From: Rostratula benghalensis
Lineage: Eukaryota; Chordata; Aves; Charadriiformes; Rostratulidae
Reading direction: 5' to 3'
Assembly: GCA_013399305.1 (NCBI GenBank)
Contig: VXAI01000182.1
Location: 339,452 to 403,451, forward strand
DNA: 64,000 bases
This document shows positions 52,652-64,000 of the stretch, piece after piece. Under the pieces are notes generated by a model. That model saw only the letters and a list, made by a program, of their open reading frames with translations. It was not told the DNA's origin and ran no database searches. Each line of letters starts with the position of its first letter. Positions within the stretch are counted from its first letter, which is position 1. The translations under genes and the position numbers were made by a program.

Positions 52652-55137
52652 CTTGAGATGAGAATTTCTGAAAAGCAGCATCTTGTGGCATAAAGCAAAA
52701 AGGACTCAAGCGTATTTTCAAGTATAAATAAAGCAATGGCTGCAGAGTTACAGAGAGAATGGCTTCTTATCCTTTGGAGAAACTCCCCTAGACACTGAGG
52801 ATGACCCTAGGTCATCCAGACAGTGGTTGTCCAAGTGTCACTGCCTGTGGATACCAGTGGTCTGAAGGTACCACTGCATACCTGGCATATTAGTACTATT
52901 GCTTTATCATTAAGCAATGATGGGATGTCAAGTTGGCTGGAAAGTTATGTCCTCAGCCACCCTGCCAAGTACCTGTCTCTGGGCAGGTAGCTTATGAAGT
53001 GCACTGAGCTCATGGCAATTCAGACTTGCACATCTTCATTTGAAGATTGTAATGACTGTAACAGTCTGGTTTGGTTATGAATAAATACTGAGCAGCATTA
53101 TAAGGAAAAGAAGTAGGAGTTGTTACCACAGTTAGCACCTTATTAAAAGGATTTACATTGGCAGAAAAGTTTATATAACCTAAGGACTTTAACATGGTTG
53201 CATTAACATTTCTGTGAAGTGGAGTTAGGCCAGTGTTGGACACACAAAGATGGGAAAATGCATGTGCTGTTGGCTTTTCCTAAGTGCTTGCTTATATTCC
53301 ATTTCTTACTGATGGCCATGATCTGTCCAGACCATGGTCTTTGTCCAGTTCTCTGTTCCCAATAAGCCTGGTGCTCCCAGACCAGACTGCTCAGAGTGCC
53401 AAAGCTGCTGCTTGAATGGCAGGGGAAGGTAACACCTGATAGCTTGCAATTAAAGAGTGTACTTATTGAATCAGAGGATGTCACCAGACCAAGGCTGATT
53501 TCTGGATTCATGGTGTCTGTGCCTTTTTACAGGGAATAGATGAGCCAGGGCTGCTCAAGGTTTGGGTTGGCTAAAGGCAAAGAAAGACCTGTAGAGGTTC
53601 AGGCAGATGCTTAGTCATTTTTTGCCAGCTGGTGGATCAAGAAGGCTTGTTAAGTGGGAGGTTACATATCTTGTACATGGGGTAATCCTATTTGGAAGGG
53701 ATAAGTGAGGGAAGAAGAATCTTTTAGTCAGAGGTGGAAGAGCAAAGTGAGCATGGCAATGGGAGCACCCTTCAAAGGCTAACAGAACTGCAGATCTGCA
53801 CGTTGCCTTGTCAATTGGACTCTCCAACTTCCAGGTCTCTATGGAGTTATTTTTGGAGCACAGCAAAAGGGTCATAGGAGTTATATTGGTGCTGCTCTCA
53901 CTGAGAGCCAAACCCTCTTGTTCTCTCCCATCTGCCACAGTGACACTTGGCATGTCCACTTGCCCTGCCCCAGACTATACATGAGCCGAAAGGGCAGACA
54001 AATGCATCTGATGGAAACTTCAATCTTCTCTGAGCTAAAGATCAAAGGTAAATCTGCTTGAAGCAGTGAATTGTGAATCTTGAAAAAGAACTCTATTAGC
54101 ATCAACAATGGGATTAATTAGTCTGTACTTAAAGCCTTTCAAACACAAATACACAGCCAGTTCACTGTAATTTCAGCTTTCCTTATTCCTTCCCAATGCC
54201 TTACCAATCCCGCACCCCTTCTGAAAAAAGTATGTTATTTTCATATCAGCTGAGCTCTATTTTGAGAGAGGGGAAGGAATATGTAAGCGGGCGGAGCAAC
54301 CAGGCTGTGTAAAGCACAGATAACAGAACAAGCTTTCAACAGTCTCCTTTCAAGCTTTTGTGGAAACCGGAGATAACAGCTGAGCAAACTCTTCGAAGGA
54401 AATTTGTAGCATGCAGGGATGGAGTGTGCTGGTTCTCCATGATGGGATGTCAGGAGAGGTGCTCCCTGGGTGAACGTGCCCATAATAGACAGGGTTATGC
54501 AGTCAGCTTTGCTGCTGTTCGGATTCTTTTCCCTGAGTGGTTTCCCAAATGCAATTTCTTCAAAGACTTTACCTACGCATGTCCTTCTTCAACAAGCTAT
54601 AGCAGTTCTCTAAAATAGCTACTGAACTGTTAACTATTTTATAGACAAAATGACAATTACCCTGATTGTGTAGAGCCATGCATTTTTTTTTCCCAAAAAA
54701 CTTTTCTAGGTCTTGTGATGAAAACTGTCATTTATTAAAAGAACATTCATTCCTGAGTGTTCTGCAGTATTGGATCCTTGTGTGCATGAGGTAGGAGCTT
54801 GACACCAAATTTTACACATTCCTACACAGATGAATGGTGTGAAATACAAAATACACATGCAATTGTGTGCAGAATGGGCTCTGTTTTAATTGTGAAACAC
54901 AGGAGTCAGGTTCAGGTCTGAACCTGCAACATGAAGCATAGTATTTTCTGTTAATTTTATCCAGGCATTGAAGTTGAGGAACAAGGAGGCAGGGTTAGAG
55001 GTTTTTCTTGAGGTGAAGACTGGTGAGAGGGAAGCAATACATGAGATGTCTGTCCTATCTCTAACACCTATTAAAGAAAAAAAGTGCTTTGAATTTCTCC
55101 CTCAAAATGCACCCTTCCATGAGACGTACATAATATG

Positions 55138-55205
55138 CAGAGGAGTAGCACAATGGATGCTCATCTCCAGAGACATCTGTTCAAATCTTAGCTTCAAATC
55201 ACAAA
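55138..55205 (+). repeat. tRNA-derived SINE head remnant
   Basis: 'agtagcacaatggatgctca' resembles a Pol III A box, and 'ctgttcaaatcttagcttc' holds a GTTCAAATC B box at the usual distance. Fits the head of a MIR-type SINE rather than a tRNA gene, as no cloverleaf can be formed. Confidence 0.5.
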
Positions 55206-57777
55206 TTAAAAAAAATCTTGTTCATGTTATCCTAATACCCATGTGTGTGCTTCATAAAAACAGCAGATGACTTGCAGTCTGTTCAAGCAACCTTTGTGCC
55301 CGTGATGAGGTAGGGCAGAACTAGGGCAGGCATGATAAGGTTTGCTAAAACACCAGCAGAGCGAGTGCTTGCTTCAATGACCCTTGACATGAATAAATAG
55401 CTTTCCGTCCTTGGTTTTGTAGGCTAGTACTCCACTCTTCCTTTAGCCATTTCTTTCATGCAACCTGAAAGACCTTAATATTTCTAAGACTTCCTTTCCT
55501 TTTGCTTTTGGAGATTTTATCAGAGCACAGTGGCAAAATCCTTGTCTTTAGAGAAATTAAGAAACAATGTTAAGTTAAGAAACAAAGGAAATAAGCTTAC
55601 TATTTAAAGTCCAAAATTCTGGAGCTTCAGAAAAATAGAAGGGGTGGGAAATGAATTTCTAAAGGTTATACTAGGTGCGTTAAAGGAAATGAAAACTGAC
55701 TGCTGAGTATTACTTTTCCACTTGACATCAAAATTTCTCTATTAGAACTGAGGTACTTCAGTTTAGAACTTCAACGTCAGTGCCCATATTAAGCATAATT
55801 GTAATGACTGAAGCTTTTACTCATTGTACTTGGAAGCTTTAGAATTTACAAGTGGCTTTCACATAAAATAACCACAGTCGTTCTCTGTCCCTACTTCCAT
55901 TTAACCTCCAAAATAGACATCGATGGTGAGTGCATAGCAGAGATTTGTATGAAGATCTACATCCTGGACTTAAACCAGTTTGGATGAGGAAGGGAAGGTT
56001 CATCTGAAGAATAAGAAGAAAATCCTGTGCAGTAGCAAAGCTATCAAATGCAAACTGCTGCTTTCCTTATCCTGCTCTGTTCACGGGTCTGTGCCATAGC
56101 ACTGACCTTTGCTGTGTCTCAAAAAAGGGTACCTACACTGAACTTGGTCTTGCAGTCCTTAAATATTAATTTTCTTGACTTAAGGATGAACATAGATCTA
56201 ATTCTGTGGCACTGTTCTGGCAAAGTAACTAAGTACAAACAAGTTTATCCCCATTAGACAAATCACTTAAGTTCATTCTTAAGTGTTTTGTTTAATGAGC
56301 CCTAATCACTTTGCAAAAAGCTTCCTGTGTATATTTGCGTAAGCCAAAAATAAATCCAGTGTGTCTGGATTCTTAATGTATCTCCCAGCAGATACTGCCT
56401 TTTCTTTTAGTTTGCTTTGAAACCGGTGCTTTGAAAGCACTCTTTCTCACTACTTACTGCTCCTTTTAGAGCGTGCATGTTTGATAACTGACTATAGAAT
56501 TGGACATGCCATTTGTTCAGTGGAGTCTGTGCTGCTGCCCATAAAATAGTCTCCTGTTTAAAGTATTTTATGCAGAATGATTTGTATGGAAGTAGTAATC
56601 TTGCAACCCTGAACATTGAAGAAAGCAAAGGAAGTAGAGAGGTGGCAAAATGTGACTAAAACAGCCCTGCAACTATATGCCTTCATTGCTCAGATGCATA
56701 TGAGGTGTTGGTGAGAACCAGGTGTCACTCAGGTCCCCAGATTTGACCTCAGTACCAAGATCTGTCCCAGAGACATTCCATTGCATTTTAAATACTTAGT
56801 GTGGAAAGGTCATATGTAAGCATGACAGTTCATAAACTTGAGAAAAATGTCTAGTACAGACCAGCTGAGGGATTAACATGTGCTGAGCCCTGTAGTACCC
56901 ATTTGAGGAACACCTTGGCTCCCCTGCAAAAGGGAACAAGTCTGTTAACTTCTGTGCTGCATTTATCTGGTACCTCAGGGAAGCCTCTTTTTATCTTGTC
57001 AGTAGTTCAAAGTTTCTTTATGTGAAAGGCAGGCAGATCTGGGAGGAGGAGGAGGAAGCAAACAAAGTGATACAAAGATATGGGTGGTATGAATCAAAGG
57101 TTGAGAGCTCTTGCAATAAGATTTTGGGGGGATATGAACTGGGCAGGGCTGCCTGTGCTTGTGTTCAATCTTTTCATTGATCCTGACTTGGTGTGATGAG
57201 AATTTCACCTGTAAGCATGGATAAGAATGGGACTGTCTTAGATACTGTACAGATTTAAATTAAACCTGGTGATAAAGGTCTAGTGAGCGCCCTTTGGAAA
57301 AGGGGACCATATTGGGAGCCTGGATGATGTGGAGAAGGGGGGTTTCTTAGCAGGTGCTGTGGTAAGTGGGCTTTTGGTCAATCTCTGGTAGTGATAGATT
57401 GTTGGCAGCAGCTCCTATGTGCTGATGGCTGCCTGGAAGAGCTATGCCAATTCCAGTTTCATTGATGGAGTCTCCTCCTGACTCCAGGGCCCTCGCTGGT
57501 CTTTGAGAAATCTGCTCGGAAGCTAGTTGGTGCCATGGAAACATTTATGTACTTGCAGCTACTGCAAAGGGATGAAGGATTTCCAATTTGTCTTTTGTTA
57601 TTGCAGTGCTGATTCAATCAGCAGCCTGTGCTGTGAGACACTTAGTCCAGTCAACAGCCTCTGAAACCCAAGGTGGCTGAATGCACTCAGAGTTGGCCAA
57701 AGCACACTTGGCACCTGGGCCCATGTAGATGTGGCTGCCCCATCTAACTTGTTTAGAATGGAATTGTATTTGCATAT

Positions 57778-57789
57778 AAAAAAAAAAAA
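57778..57789. repeat. A12 homopolymer
   Basis: Twelve consecutive A residues after TGCATAT. Confidence 0.9.
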
Positions 57790-59297
57790 TTATGGTTAAT
57801 GGGAATGACAGATACTTATTACTTCTCATTTCAAACACAGGACTAATTGTCTCCTGTCCCTAGTAAGCAATTTAAAGAAATGCTGGTGTAGGAAGAATTA
57901 GATAATGAAGCTCTTTTCATCCGACACTTACATGTAATTTACTTTTAAATCAACTCCCCTTGGAGGTGGCACAAGCTGTGACAGTGCAGAGAATATTTAA
58001 ATGGTTTTGGCAAGAAGTCAAAGCAGAAAACTTCCTATGTTTTTGTCCCAGGACCCCAGTGGCTAATATTTCAAAACAACAGGGTGCTTAGTGGGTGGGG
58101 GTGTTAAATGTAAGACAGCAAACTGAGGTCACTGTGGTCAAAAGGAGCTGGTGCAGACAGATTCAACCATCTTAGATACTTATTTATGATATTTTACTCT
58201 TAAACACCATAGAGAATGTACAGGAGGAACTGGCTATCAGCTGGCTCTATCTCAACTCTAGGAGAAAAGACCATTTCCTTCAACAAATCGATACATAACT
58301 TGCTGCTTTGTTATGTTTTTTATATTAGTGTACATTCATAGACAATCCCAATATAGAAATGAAATCTTTTGCATGATGACTTTAGCTAAGCTAGGATTTA
58401 AGAAGAGTACCTGTTGATGCTAAGCAAAACAAGTGAGTCACTCTGTCTACAAGTGGATTAAATATTCTTGCCATGTTAAAACACTTAAGTGTTTTCCAGA
58501 TGAGCTGGAGTAAGAGTTGTTGCTATCCAAGCTAAAGTAACAATAATACTTAGTAGAAGAATAAATTTGTTTTCAGACCCTAAAGCATGCCTTGAAGGAG
58601 TATGGAAGAGATGAGCCTGGCCCTTAGTGAAGGCTTTGAAGACAGATGCTTTGTCGTGTCTGGAAGGCTCTTGTGTTGGATGTTTTCTGTGTCCAATGAT
58701 ATTTCACTAAGAAATGGTTGGTCAGTTCTAGCTTCTTAATGATTCCTCATGGTAAAGTGCAAGCAGTGGGAATTAATCTCTAAAACTGTACAATGCCATC
58801 TCCCTTTGTTACAGTGCTCCATGTAGGCTCTTAAATCAGCCTAATTTCATTCAAGTCTTATTCTGCATCTGCTGTTAAATTGAGTTCCTGAAGAGAATAC
58901 AAGTTTGGAGGCATAAGAGGGCAGAACAGAGAATGTTTCTTTAATTGTTATTATCCACCACTCGGAGTCACTAGTGTAGAGGAGTAATTAGGGAATTGTG
59001 GTATATTTCAGTAAAAGCACCACTTCCCTTCCTTTCCTCTCCTTTTTTGTGGAAACCGTATTTCAGAGTTTGTCACATTTATAAGCCTTAGCAAGAATCT
59101 CATATGCAATAATCCCAATCTAATCATAGCTTAACTAAGCCCTTTCTGCCAAGACTTATGGTGACTGAAAGAAGGCAATAGTAAATAACTGTAATAGCAG
59201 GAACAGTGAGACATTGGGTCTGCACTTCGTGACTTTTTTAAGCTAGCACCCCTTCTGCAGCTGGCTTGGGAACAATTTGTTCTTTCTTTGCTGCTAC

Positions 59298-59402
59298 CCA
59301 GGAGGTGAAGTTCCCAGTGCACTGCAGTAAATAGAATTGCTTTGGGATCCCCAAAACATATGTGCTGGTTTTATCACGGTAGGGAAGAATGCCAGCATCA
59401 CC
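59298..59402 (-). other. Candidate coding exon (35 codons) within a 97-codon frame
   Basis: The minus strand is open from 59531 to 59238 (97 codons). Inside it, acceptor GGTCTGTTCTTTCAG ends at 59403 and the weak donor TGG|GTAGCA follows 105 nt later, an exact 35 codons (phase 0-0), including GDAGILPYRDKTSTYVLGIP and QFYLLQCTGNFTSW. The composition is protein-like, with aromatic residues and an N-glycosylation sequon (NFT). The enclosing frame keeps several CpGs (CGA, CGCGG, CGT) that neutral bird DNA tends to lose. It is the third part of a possible secreted-protein gene with the 61.1 and 59.75 kb segments, whose phases fit. Family unknown. It might also be one long exon or a decayed pseudogene. 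Confidence 0.28.
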
Positions 59403-59724
59403 CTGAAAGAACAGACCATGCAGTAGGTCTGAAGGGTAGAGCTTCACAGGCTGTTCTCCACAGGCAGGAACTGCACCGCGAACTGGAGGGAGTACAATTC
59501 GGGCAGCTTGACAAATGCAGTATACAACCATTTGGGCTCAAAGCATAGAGCTAATATAACCACTCTTCCAAGTATGTGTTGTGGGAGGAAAAATGCCTGC
59601 ATGAGTCTGTAGTCTCCAGCTTGTTTGCCTTGAACAATCAGGTGAGGAATTTATACTGCACTGACCTCGGCAGAAACTATTATTTGGCAATCACAGTTTG
59701 GATAACCATTTTCTGTACAGTAAC

Positions 59725-59770
59725 CTCTCTTTGTGCAAGCTGCAGGGTGCCAGCAGAGATGAGAGAATGA
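59725..59770 (-). other. Candidate second exon of the minus-strand unit
   Basis: A strong acceptor (CTTCATTTTCTGCCCTCCCAG) ends at 59771. It starts with one base that completes the GG-ending codon of the 61.1 kb exon, giving GHSLISAGTLQLAQRE, then the weak donor GAG|GTTACT leaves phase 0, as the 59402 acceptor requires. If this donor is not used the frame stops 14 codons later. The donor is the weakest link of the model. Confidence 0.18.
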
Positions 59771-60350
59771 CTGGGAGGGCAGAAAATGAAGGGAGAATGC
59801 CAATGACCTTTAGTTTCCCAGGTTGAAAAGGAATTATAACCATAAGCATACAGTTTTTAATACAAATTTTAGCATCGTGTAGTTCTGCTTGTGGAGCACG
59901 TGCTCTTAGTGCATTGCTCTAGGCAAATTAAGCCTGTGTTGTTATGCTAACTTGCTTTCTAATGCACACTGTAGACATTTCAGTGTCTGAGATCAACATG
60001 TAAGGTGCCCATCTCACATAGGAAGATAACTGATGCTCTCCAGCATGTAGGCCAAACCACTTGAAGGGACTGGTCTAGAGGACTGTGTACTTACAGGTGT
60101 TGCCTAGCCATATTCCTGAATTTTGGCTAGTTTCTCCTGTTTCAGGGGAAGCAAGGAGAGGAAAATAAGCTATTTGTTTAATTTTTTCTTCCAAATCTGA
60201 AAAATATCAGTTATGCTCACAAGGTGAGGAACTCTTTGCATAGCCACTTAATTTAGGGAAAACAGCGCATTTCAGATCCAAAGTGAAAAATTGTGGGTGT
60301 TTTTTACCCAAGAATTAATTAGCCTCAGTTTCTCTTGCTACTGCCTTCAG

Positions 60351-60469
60351 CAACACGCAGATTAGGCAGAGCTGCCATATAAATGCCTTTTATCTCGCTA
60401 TGCATTGCTCTTTGCAGCTGCCTGTTGGACTCATGCTGTTGAAAACTGAACATTTTTATCTTCCCGTTG
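60351..60469 (+). other. Possible plus-strand exon (119 nt)
   Basis: Acceptor TTTCTCTTGCTACTGCCTTCAG ends at 60350 and donor GTTG|GTAAGA follows. Only one frame is open (39 codons, including NAFYLAMHCSLQLPVGLMLL). It overlaps the proposed first intron of the minus-strand unit on the opposite strand, so at least one of the two models may be wrong. Confidence 0.18.
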
Positions 60470-61057
60470 GTAAGAATTAGTGGTTTTCCGCTCTCAGGCT
60501 GCACAAGAACTATTTTCTCCAGGTTACCTTAAAAAGACTGAACTTCCAGAGGATCAGTGTGTAGCGCTGATAAAACCACTATCTGTGGTTTCCATCTGTT
60601 AACTGCTCCTCAGTCTGGATACCCAGTTCAGTGTTTGAAATTCATTGGATAGTTTTGTAGTGAGCAGACTTCAAATCACTGCTGCTTTGCTGCTTGAATT
60701 TGATTCAAAAAACAAGGACAGTTTGAGAAATAAAGACAGCCTCTTATGTTTAAGCATTTATGACAGAAGACCACTAAACATGTCCAGTGGCAGGAGGCCT
60801 GATTCTTTACTTGTATCAGCCTCATGCTAATGTAAAGCACTTGCTGCATTACTGACATAGCCTTACTTAAAGGAGAGAGAGATGGCAACAGCATCAGAAA
60901 TGAGAATGGAACAAGTCAGCAAGAACATTCAGTGAAACCCGTGGTTCCTACAGGCTTGGTGACAACCCAGGAACCCTCAGGGGTTCACACTCCTGGAGCT
61001 GCATCAGGGGATATAAATGTATATTAAAACTCCTTTAGACTTGATGCGTCCACTTAC

Positions 61058-61208
61058 CCTGAGGTCCAGGAGATGCAGAGCAACACAGGGAGTAGCTTGA
61101 AGTTGCTCATGTTGTATCTATTTTCTGGAGGAGAGACTGGAGATAGGAGTCAACAGAAAAGACTTATTCAGCTGCTGGACCTTTTGGCTCCTTGGGGGAA
61201 GAGCTCAA
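61058..61208 (-). other. Candidate first exon encoding a signal peptide
   Basis: On the minus strand ATG at 61110, with A at -3, opens MSNFKLLPVLLCISWTS followed by GG and the strong donor CAGG|GTAAGT. The layout is that of a secretory signal: short polar/basic start (MSNFK), hydrophobic core (LLPVLLCISW), small residues at the expected cleavage site (TSG). A TATA-like TATTTAT lies at 61238-61232, predicting transcription from about 61208 and a leader of about 100 nt. The leader also holds a pyrimidine tract ending CTCCAG, so a 5' exon further out is an alternative. Many small secreted proteins split right after the signal peptide. The protein itself cannot be named. Confidence 0.32.
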
Positions 61209-61231
61209 AGTAGCTTAGACTCATCAGGGTC

Positions 61232-61238
61232 ATAAATA
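61232..61238 (-). promoter_or_regulatory. TATA-like box upstream of the signal-peptide exon
   Basis: TATTTAT on the minus strand, about 122 bases upstream of the ATG. A single weak element in AT-rich DNA. Confidence 0.2.
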
Positions 61239-61249
61239 GTGGGAATATC

Positions 61250-64000
61250 ACTTGTCAAAGCAGTGTTGCACCCTGGCATGGTTGGAGGGACATTGCTTTT
61301 GGAGGTGTTCTAATGTGTTGGCATAATAGTGAATAGCATTGTCTGGAGTGTTAGAACCTCTGATAGGTATCTCATTTTTGCCAGGGGTATATCAGGTAGG
61401 GTAATGTCCCAGGAGCCCTATGAGAAAATTGAGTTGGGGAAAAAAAGCTGTTTCCAAAACCTGCAGTTCTTACTCTGAACCCCTGCTGCTTGTTTCAGAG
61501 ATGGTTCTGTTGCTGCTAATTCTTCCTTTGTGGTTTTCCATTTGGATTTTCTGCTAAGATCTGGTGTGAAATCGATGGCAATTTTCCTATTGATTCCAAT
61601 GGGGCTTTGTATCAGCACTTAATTGATTTACTAGCTCATTTCCTAAACCAGCTACACATACACATGATAATTTAATCATGCTCTCAGATCATATCTAGAT
61701 CCAAGATCTGAGGAACATTGTGCAGGAAGTGTAATATTTCAGCTATTTCAGTCTCCTCTGGCCTGGGTGAGGCAAGCGAACAGCAACTGTGTGTAATTTT
61801 GCCGGTTCTGTTCTGGTTTTATCTGCTGAATGCAGAAACTCTACCTGGTTATATTAGTCATGGGGTGTGTAGACTGACAAACTGAGAGGATGAAACCTGT
61901 GCTGGACTTCATATTTGTCTGGCCAATGAAAGTGGCTGCAAGCAGATTTCATTCTCATGATTTCTCCTTTGTTATGTGCATACAGATCACAAAATAAAAC
62001 CTTTTTTTTTGTGTATCAGTATTCCCTTTCCACTTATAAAAACATTAAATCAGTGCCATAGTTTTCTGGAACTACATTTTGCCTTTTTTCCTGTGTTTCC
62101 CCCCAAATCAGTAAGTTTTCACAGCGAAGGGTTATTTCCAGGTGATAAGCAGAGAGCTCCTGCAAAGATGATGTATTCAAAGATGCTTAGGAGTTTTGAT
62201 AAGGTGGTACATGTTTTTTAGGGAAAGACAGTGAAATCCTGAAAACCCTGAGGTGATTTTTTTTTTTCTGTCAAGGAATATTTGAGATTACAGTGAAACA
62301 AAGAGGTTTTGATGAATATTTGAACTTAAGTATTTATTTTTATGTGGAAAAGGTGCCATGCAATTCCTCTTTGAATAATTACATAACTTTTTCATATCAT
62401 TAGGTTGCACTGGTGGACAGTGTATACAATTTCAATATTTAAAACCTTTAAATAGGTTAATCCTTCAGTCTTTGATTCAGTCAGTGCTATTTAAAAACCC
62501 TTATGGAATGGGAAAAGGAAAAGAGAACGGGCACGGGGAAGGAAAAATAATAAAGTGTCAGGATAGTGTGAGAAATGCCCTGGGGAGGTGGCAAACATTT
62601 CTGCAATTAGTGGTGTGAAAATGGCAGATTTGTTAGCAATCTCCATGCATTATTAAAAGCTGCAGAAACAAGAGTTGCCTACTGTTCCCTCTCCTGATAG
62701 GGGTAGCTTCCTCGTATTTTCCTGGTTTTTCTTCCCAGCTGGTCACTTTATCTCACATGCTGGCTCCATTTCAAGCCTAGCTGGGAAAGTTGTCCTGGGC
62801 ACTCATTCCTGAGCATCAGCAATTTTTTTTTTTCTCTCCCTAGCCAACTGCTTGGTAGGGATGTCTGAGGCGAGAATGCCCCTGCCCTAGCCCAGATAAA
62901 CTAATCCCCTGCTTGTCTGGCAGAGTTGGATCTTGGTGATGGCTTCGGGTGCTGTGAGAGATGATCATCCCACACCTTTTCTGTCTTTTCTTTGTATTAG
63001 CTTAATCCTCTGCAAGCTTGCCCTCAGCAAACTCACACGGAGATGGGAGATGTGGGTGAGCAATAATCTTCCATCCTGCTCTTGTAATCAGTTTGGTTTG
63101 TCCACTTTATCTCCCTCCTGCAAACAGGAGTATTAATATATACCTCCCTCCTTCTAGAAACAGGGCTGACCACATGTATCCTTGTATTGTGGCTTTCCCT
63201 GTGCCAGAGCTGAACCTGTTCTGAATATATTCTCAGCTCCCTTTTTCCCCTGATACCAGCTAAGCACCATTAGCAGGTGCACTTATTGCAACCTCCTGAT
63301 CCTCCCTGCCACAGATCACTACATCATGTTTTTAGTCCTCAGCACAAGGGATCCAAATTGTACCTGCTGCACTCCACATTGCACCTCTCCCTCAGTCTGG
63401 AGTGCTTTGAAGCACAGTTAATGAGAACTTAATAATGACACCATCTGGACACTAAAATGCATCTTCTCACACAATTTGTCCCACTGACGGTGCTGGTATA
63501 AGACAGTGATACATGCGTGAATATGCCATAAACCAAAATTGTTTTATTGCAGTAACTTGTTATGCTGGTACAAGACCATCCTTGATTGCACCTAAACACC
63601 AGGTTTTGTCTGGTATGTCAGTAAATAAGCTACATAAAACACAGACATCTTAAGTCATAGGGAGTTGCTGGCTAGGAAAGGCTTCACTGAATTTCCAGAA
63701 AGCAACAGCAAAGAGCTGTCTCTGGGCTATGCTTCCCTAATGAAGTAGGAAAAAAGGCTTGAGCCCAGTCTGTCCTCTAGAAAATACCACCTGGTGCAAT
63801 AAGGTGGTCTATTTTATCCTCCTTAAGTTCTCCTATGCAGCTTTGCAGGGTGGGTCCAAAGTCTCACTGGATTCATTGGGAGGGAGAAAGATGATGTGAA
63901 ATTCAAGGTTGCCAAAAGATGGGGCTAGAGACCTCTTTCCCCAAGAAAGATGCTGCCCAGCTGGCGCCCTGGGTACCTGCCTCTGAGCCCTCAAGCAGCT
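61250..64000. other. Non-coding stretch, no gene recognised
   Basis: T-rich tracts (62260, 62822), a possible old-repeat phrase at 61583-61612 ('cctattgattccaatggggc') and one possible 55-nt plus-strand exon (63001-63055). Nothing else supported. Confidence 0.45.
63001..63055 (+). other. Possible 55-nt exon
   Basis: A strong acceptor (CTGTCTTTTCTTTGTATTAG) and the donor TGTGG|GTGAGC bound 55 nt. Two frames are open (LNPLQACPQQTHTEMGDV in one). Too short to judge alone. Confidence 0.15.

Larger units (their letters stand above)
48520..59230. other. Intron-like non-coding stretch
   Basis: No gene recognised. MIR-like remnants at 49160-49275 and 55138-55205, two copies of a 19-mer (50010, 52633), a run of 12 A at 57778-57789. 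The frames at 53615-53959 and 54968-55270 are not protein-like or overlap a SINE. The minus-strand frame at 57614-57838 ends in a Cys-containing stretch and could belong to the 59-61 kb unit, but no splice junction supports it. Confidence 0.45.

Noticed and set aside
54289..54296. GC box (GGGCGGAGC) hinting at a promoter
   Set aside because: Single element with no CpG island, TATA box or skew change.
55170..55190. GTTCAAATC B box suggesting a tRNA gene
   Set aside because: No acceptor stem or cloverleaf; better explained as a SINE head.
59238..61208. Minus-strand unit as a secreted phospholipase A2 gene
   Set aside because: The signal-peptide exon layout is similar, but no YGCYCG calcium loop or CCxxHDxC motif was seen in the candidate exons.
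1..64000. CRISPR arrays, operons, insertion sequences, phage or plasmid genes
   Set aside because: None present; the base composition, CR1 elements and splice signals are those of a vertebrate nuclear genome.

Overview
This window reads as nuclear DNA of a bird, or less likely another archosaur. It is about 40% GC by eye, has low CpG and almost no long reading frames, and carries CR1 LINEs rather than L1 or Alu. The clearest marker is a CR1 copy at 33.2-33.7 kb. Its 3' end has the avian form: a 'ggaagggacctcaaggatca' block next to imperfect copies of the ATTCTATGATTCT tail. An older CR1 copy at 22.7-24.5 kb and several faint tRNA-headed, MIR-like SINE fragments suggest a slowly changing, repeat-poor genome. 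I see no bacterial, viral or organellar sequence.

I find no complete gene that I can name. The window looks like intergenic or long-intron DNA. The reading frames of 60-160 codons are nearly all chance frames. What can be supported is a set of candidate exons, each with a splice acceptor, a splice donor or both, plus one convincing promoter-like site. None has been checked by alignment, and strong-looking splice-site pairs also occur by chance in this much DNA.

Layout. 1-6.7 kb: non-coding. 6.7-8.1 kb: GC-richer block with a 159-codon minus-strand frame directly followed by AATAAA. 8.8-9.0 kb: candidate minus-strand exon. 9-22.6 kb: non-coding with a MIR-like remnant, simple repeats and a possible plus-strand non-coding exon (18.67-18.80 kb). 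22.7-24.5 kb: old CR1. 24.8 and 26.75 kb: two copies of one 45-bp sequence. 27.20-27.34 kb: best plus-strand coding-exon candidate. 33.2-33.7 kb: younger CR1. 37.86-38.1 kb: TATA box, sharp reversal of G/C skew, and a short frame starting Met-Gly-Cys-Cys. 38-59 kb: G/T-leaning on the plus strand in the lines sampled, as expected for an intron transcribed rightward from that promoter. 59.2-61.2 kb: minus-strand set of phase-compatible candidate exons starting with a signal peptide, possibly a small secreted-protein gene.

If both transcription units are real, a rightward transcript begins near 37.94 kb and a leftward one near 61.2 kb, so they converge or overlap. This is inference from sequence signals only; RNA data and a protein search would decide it.
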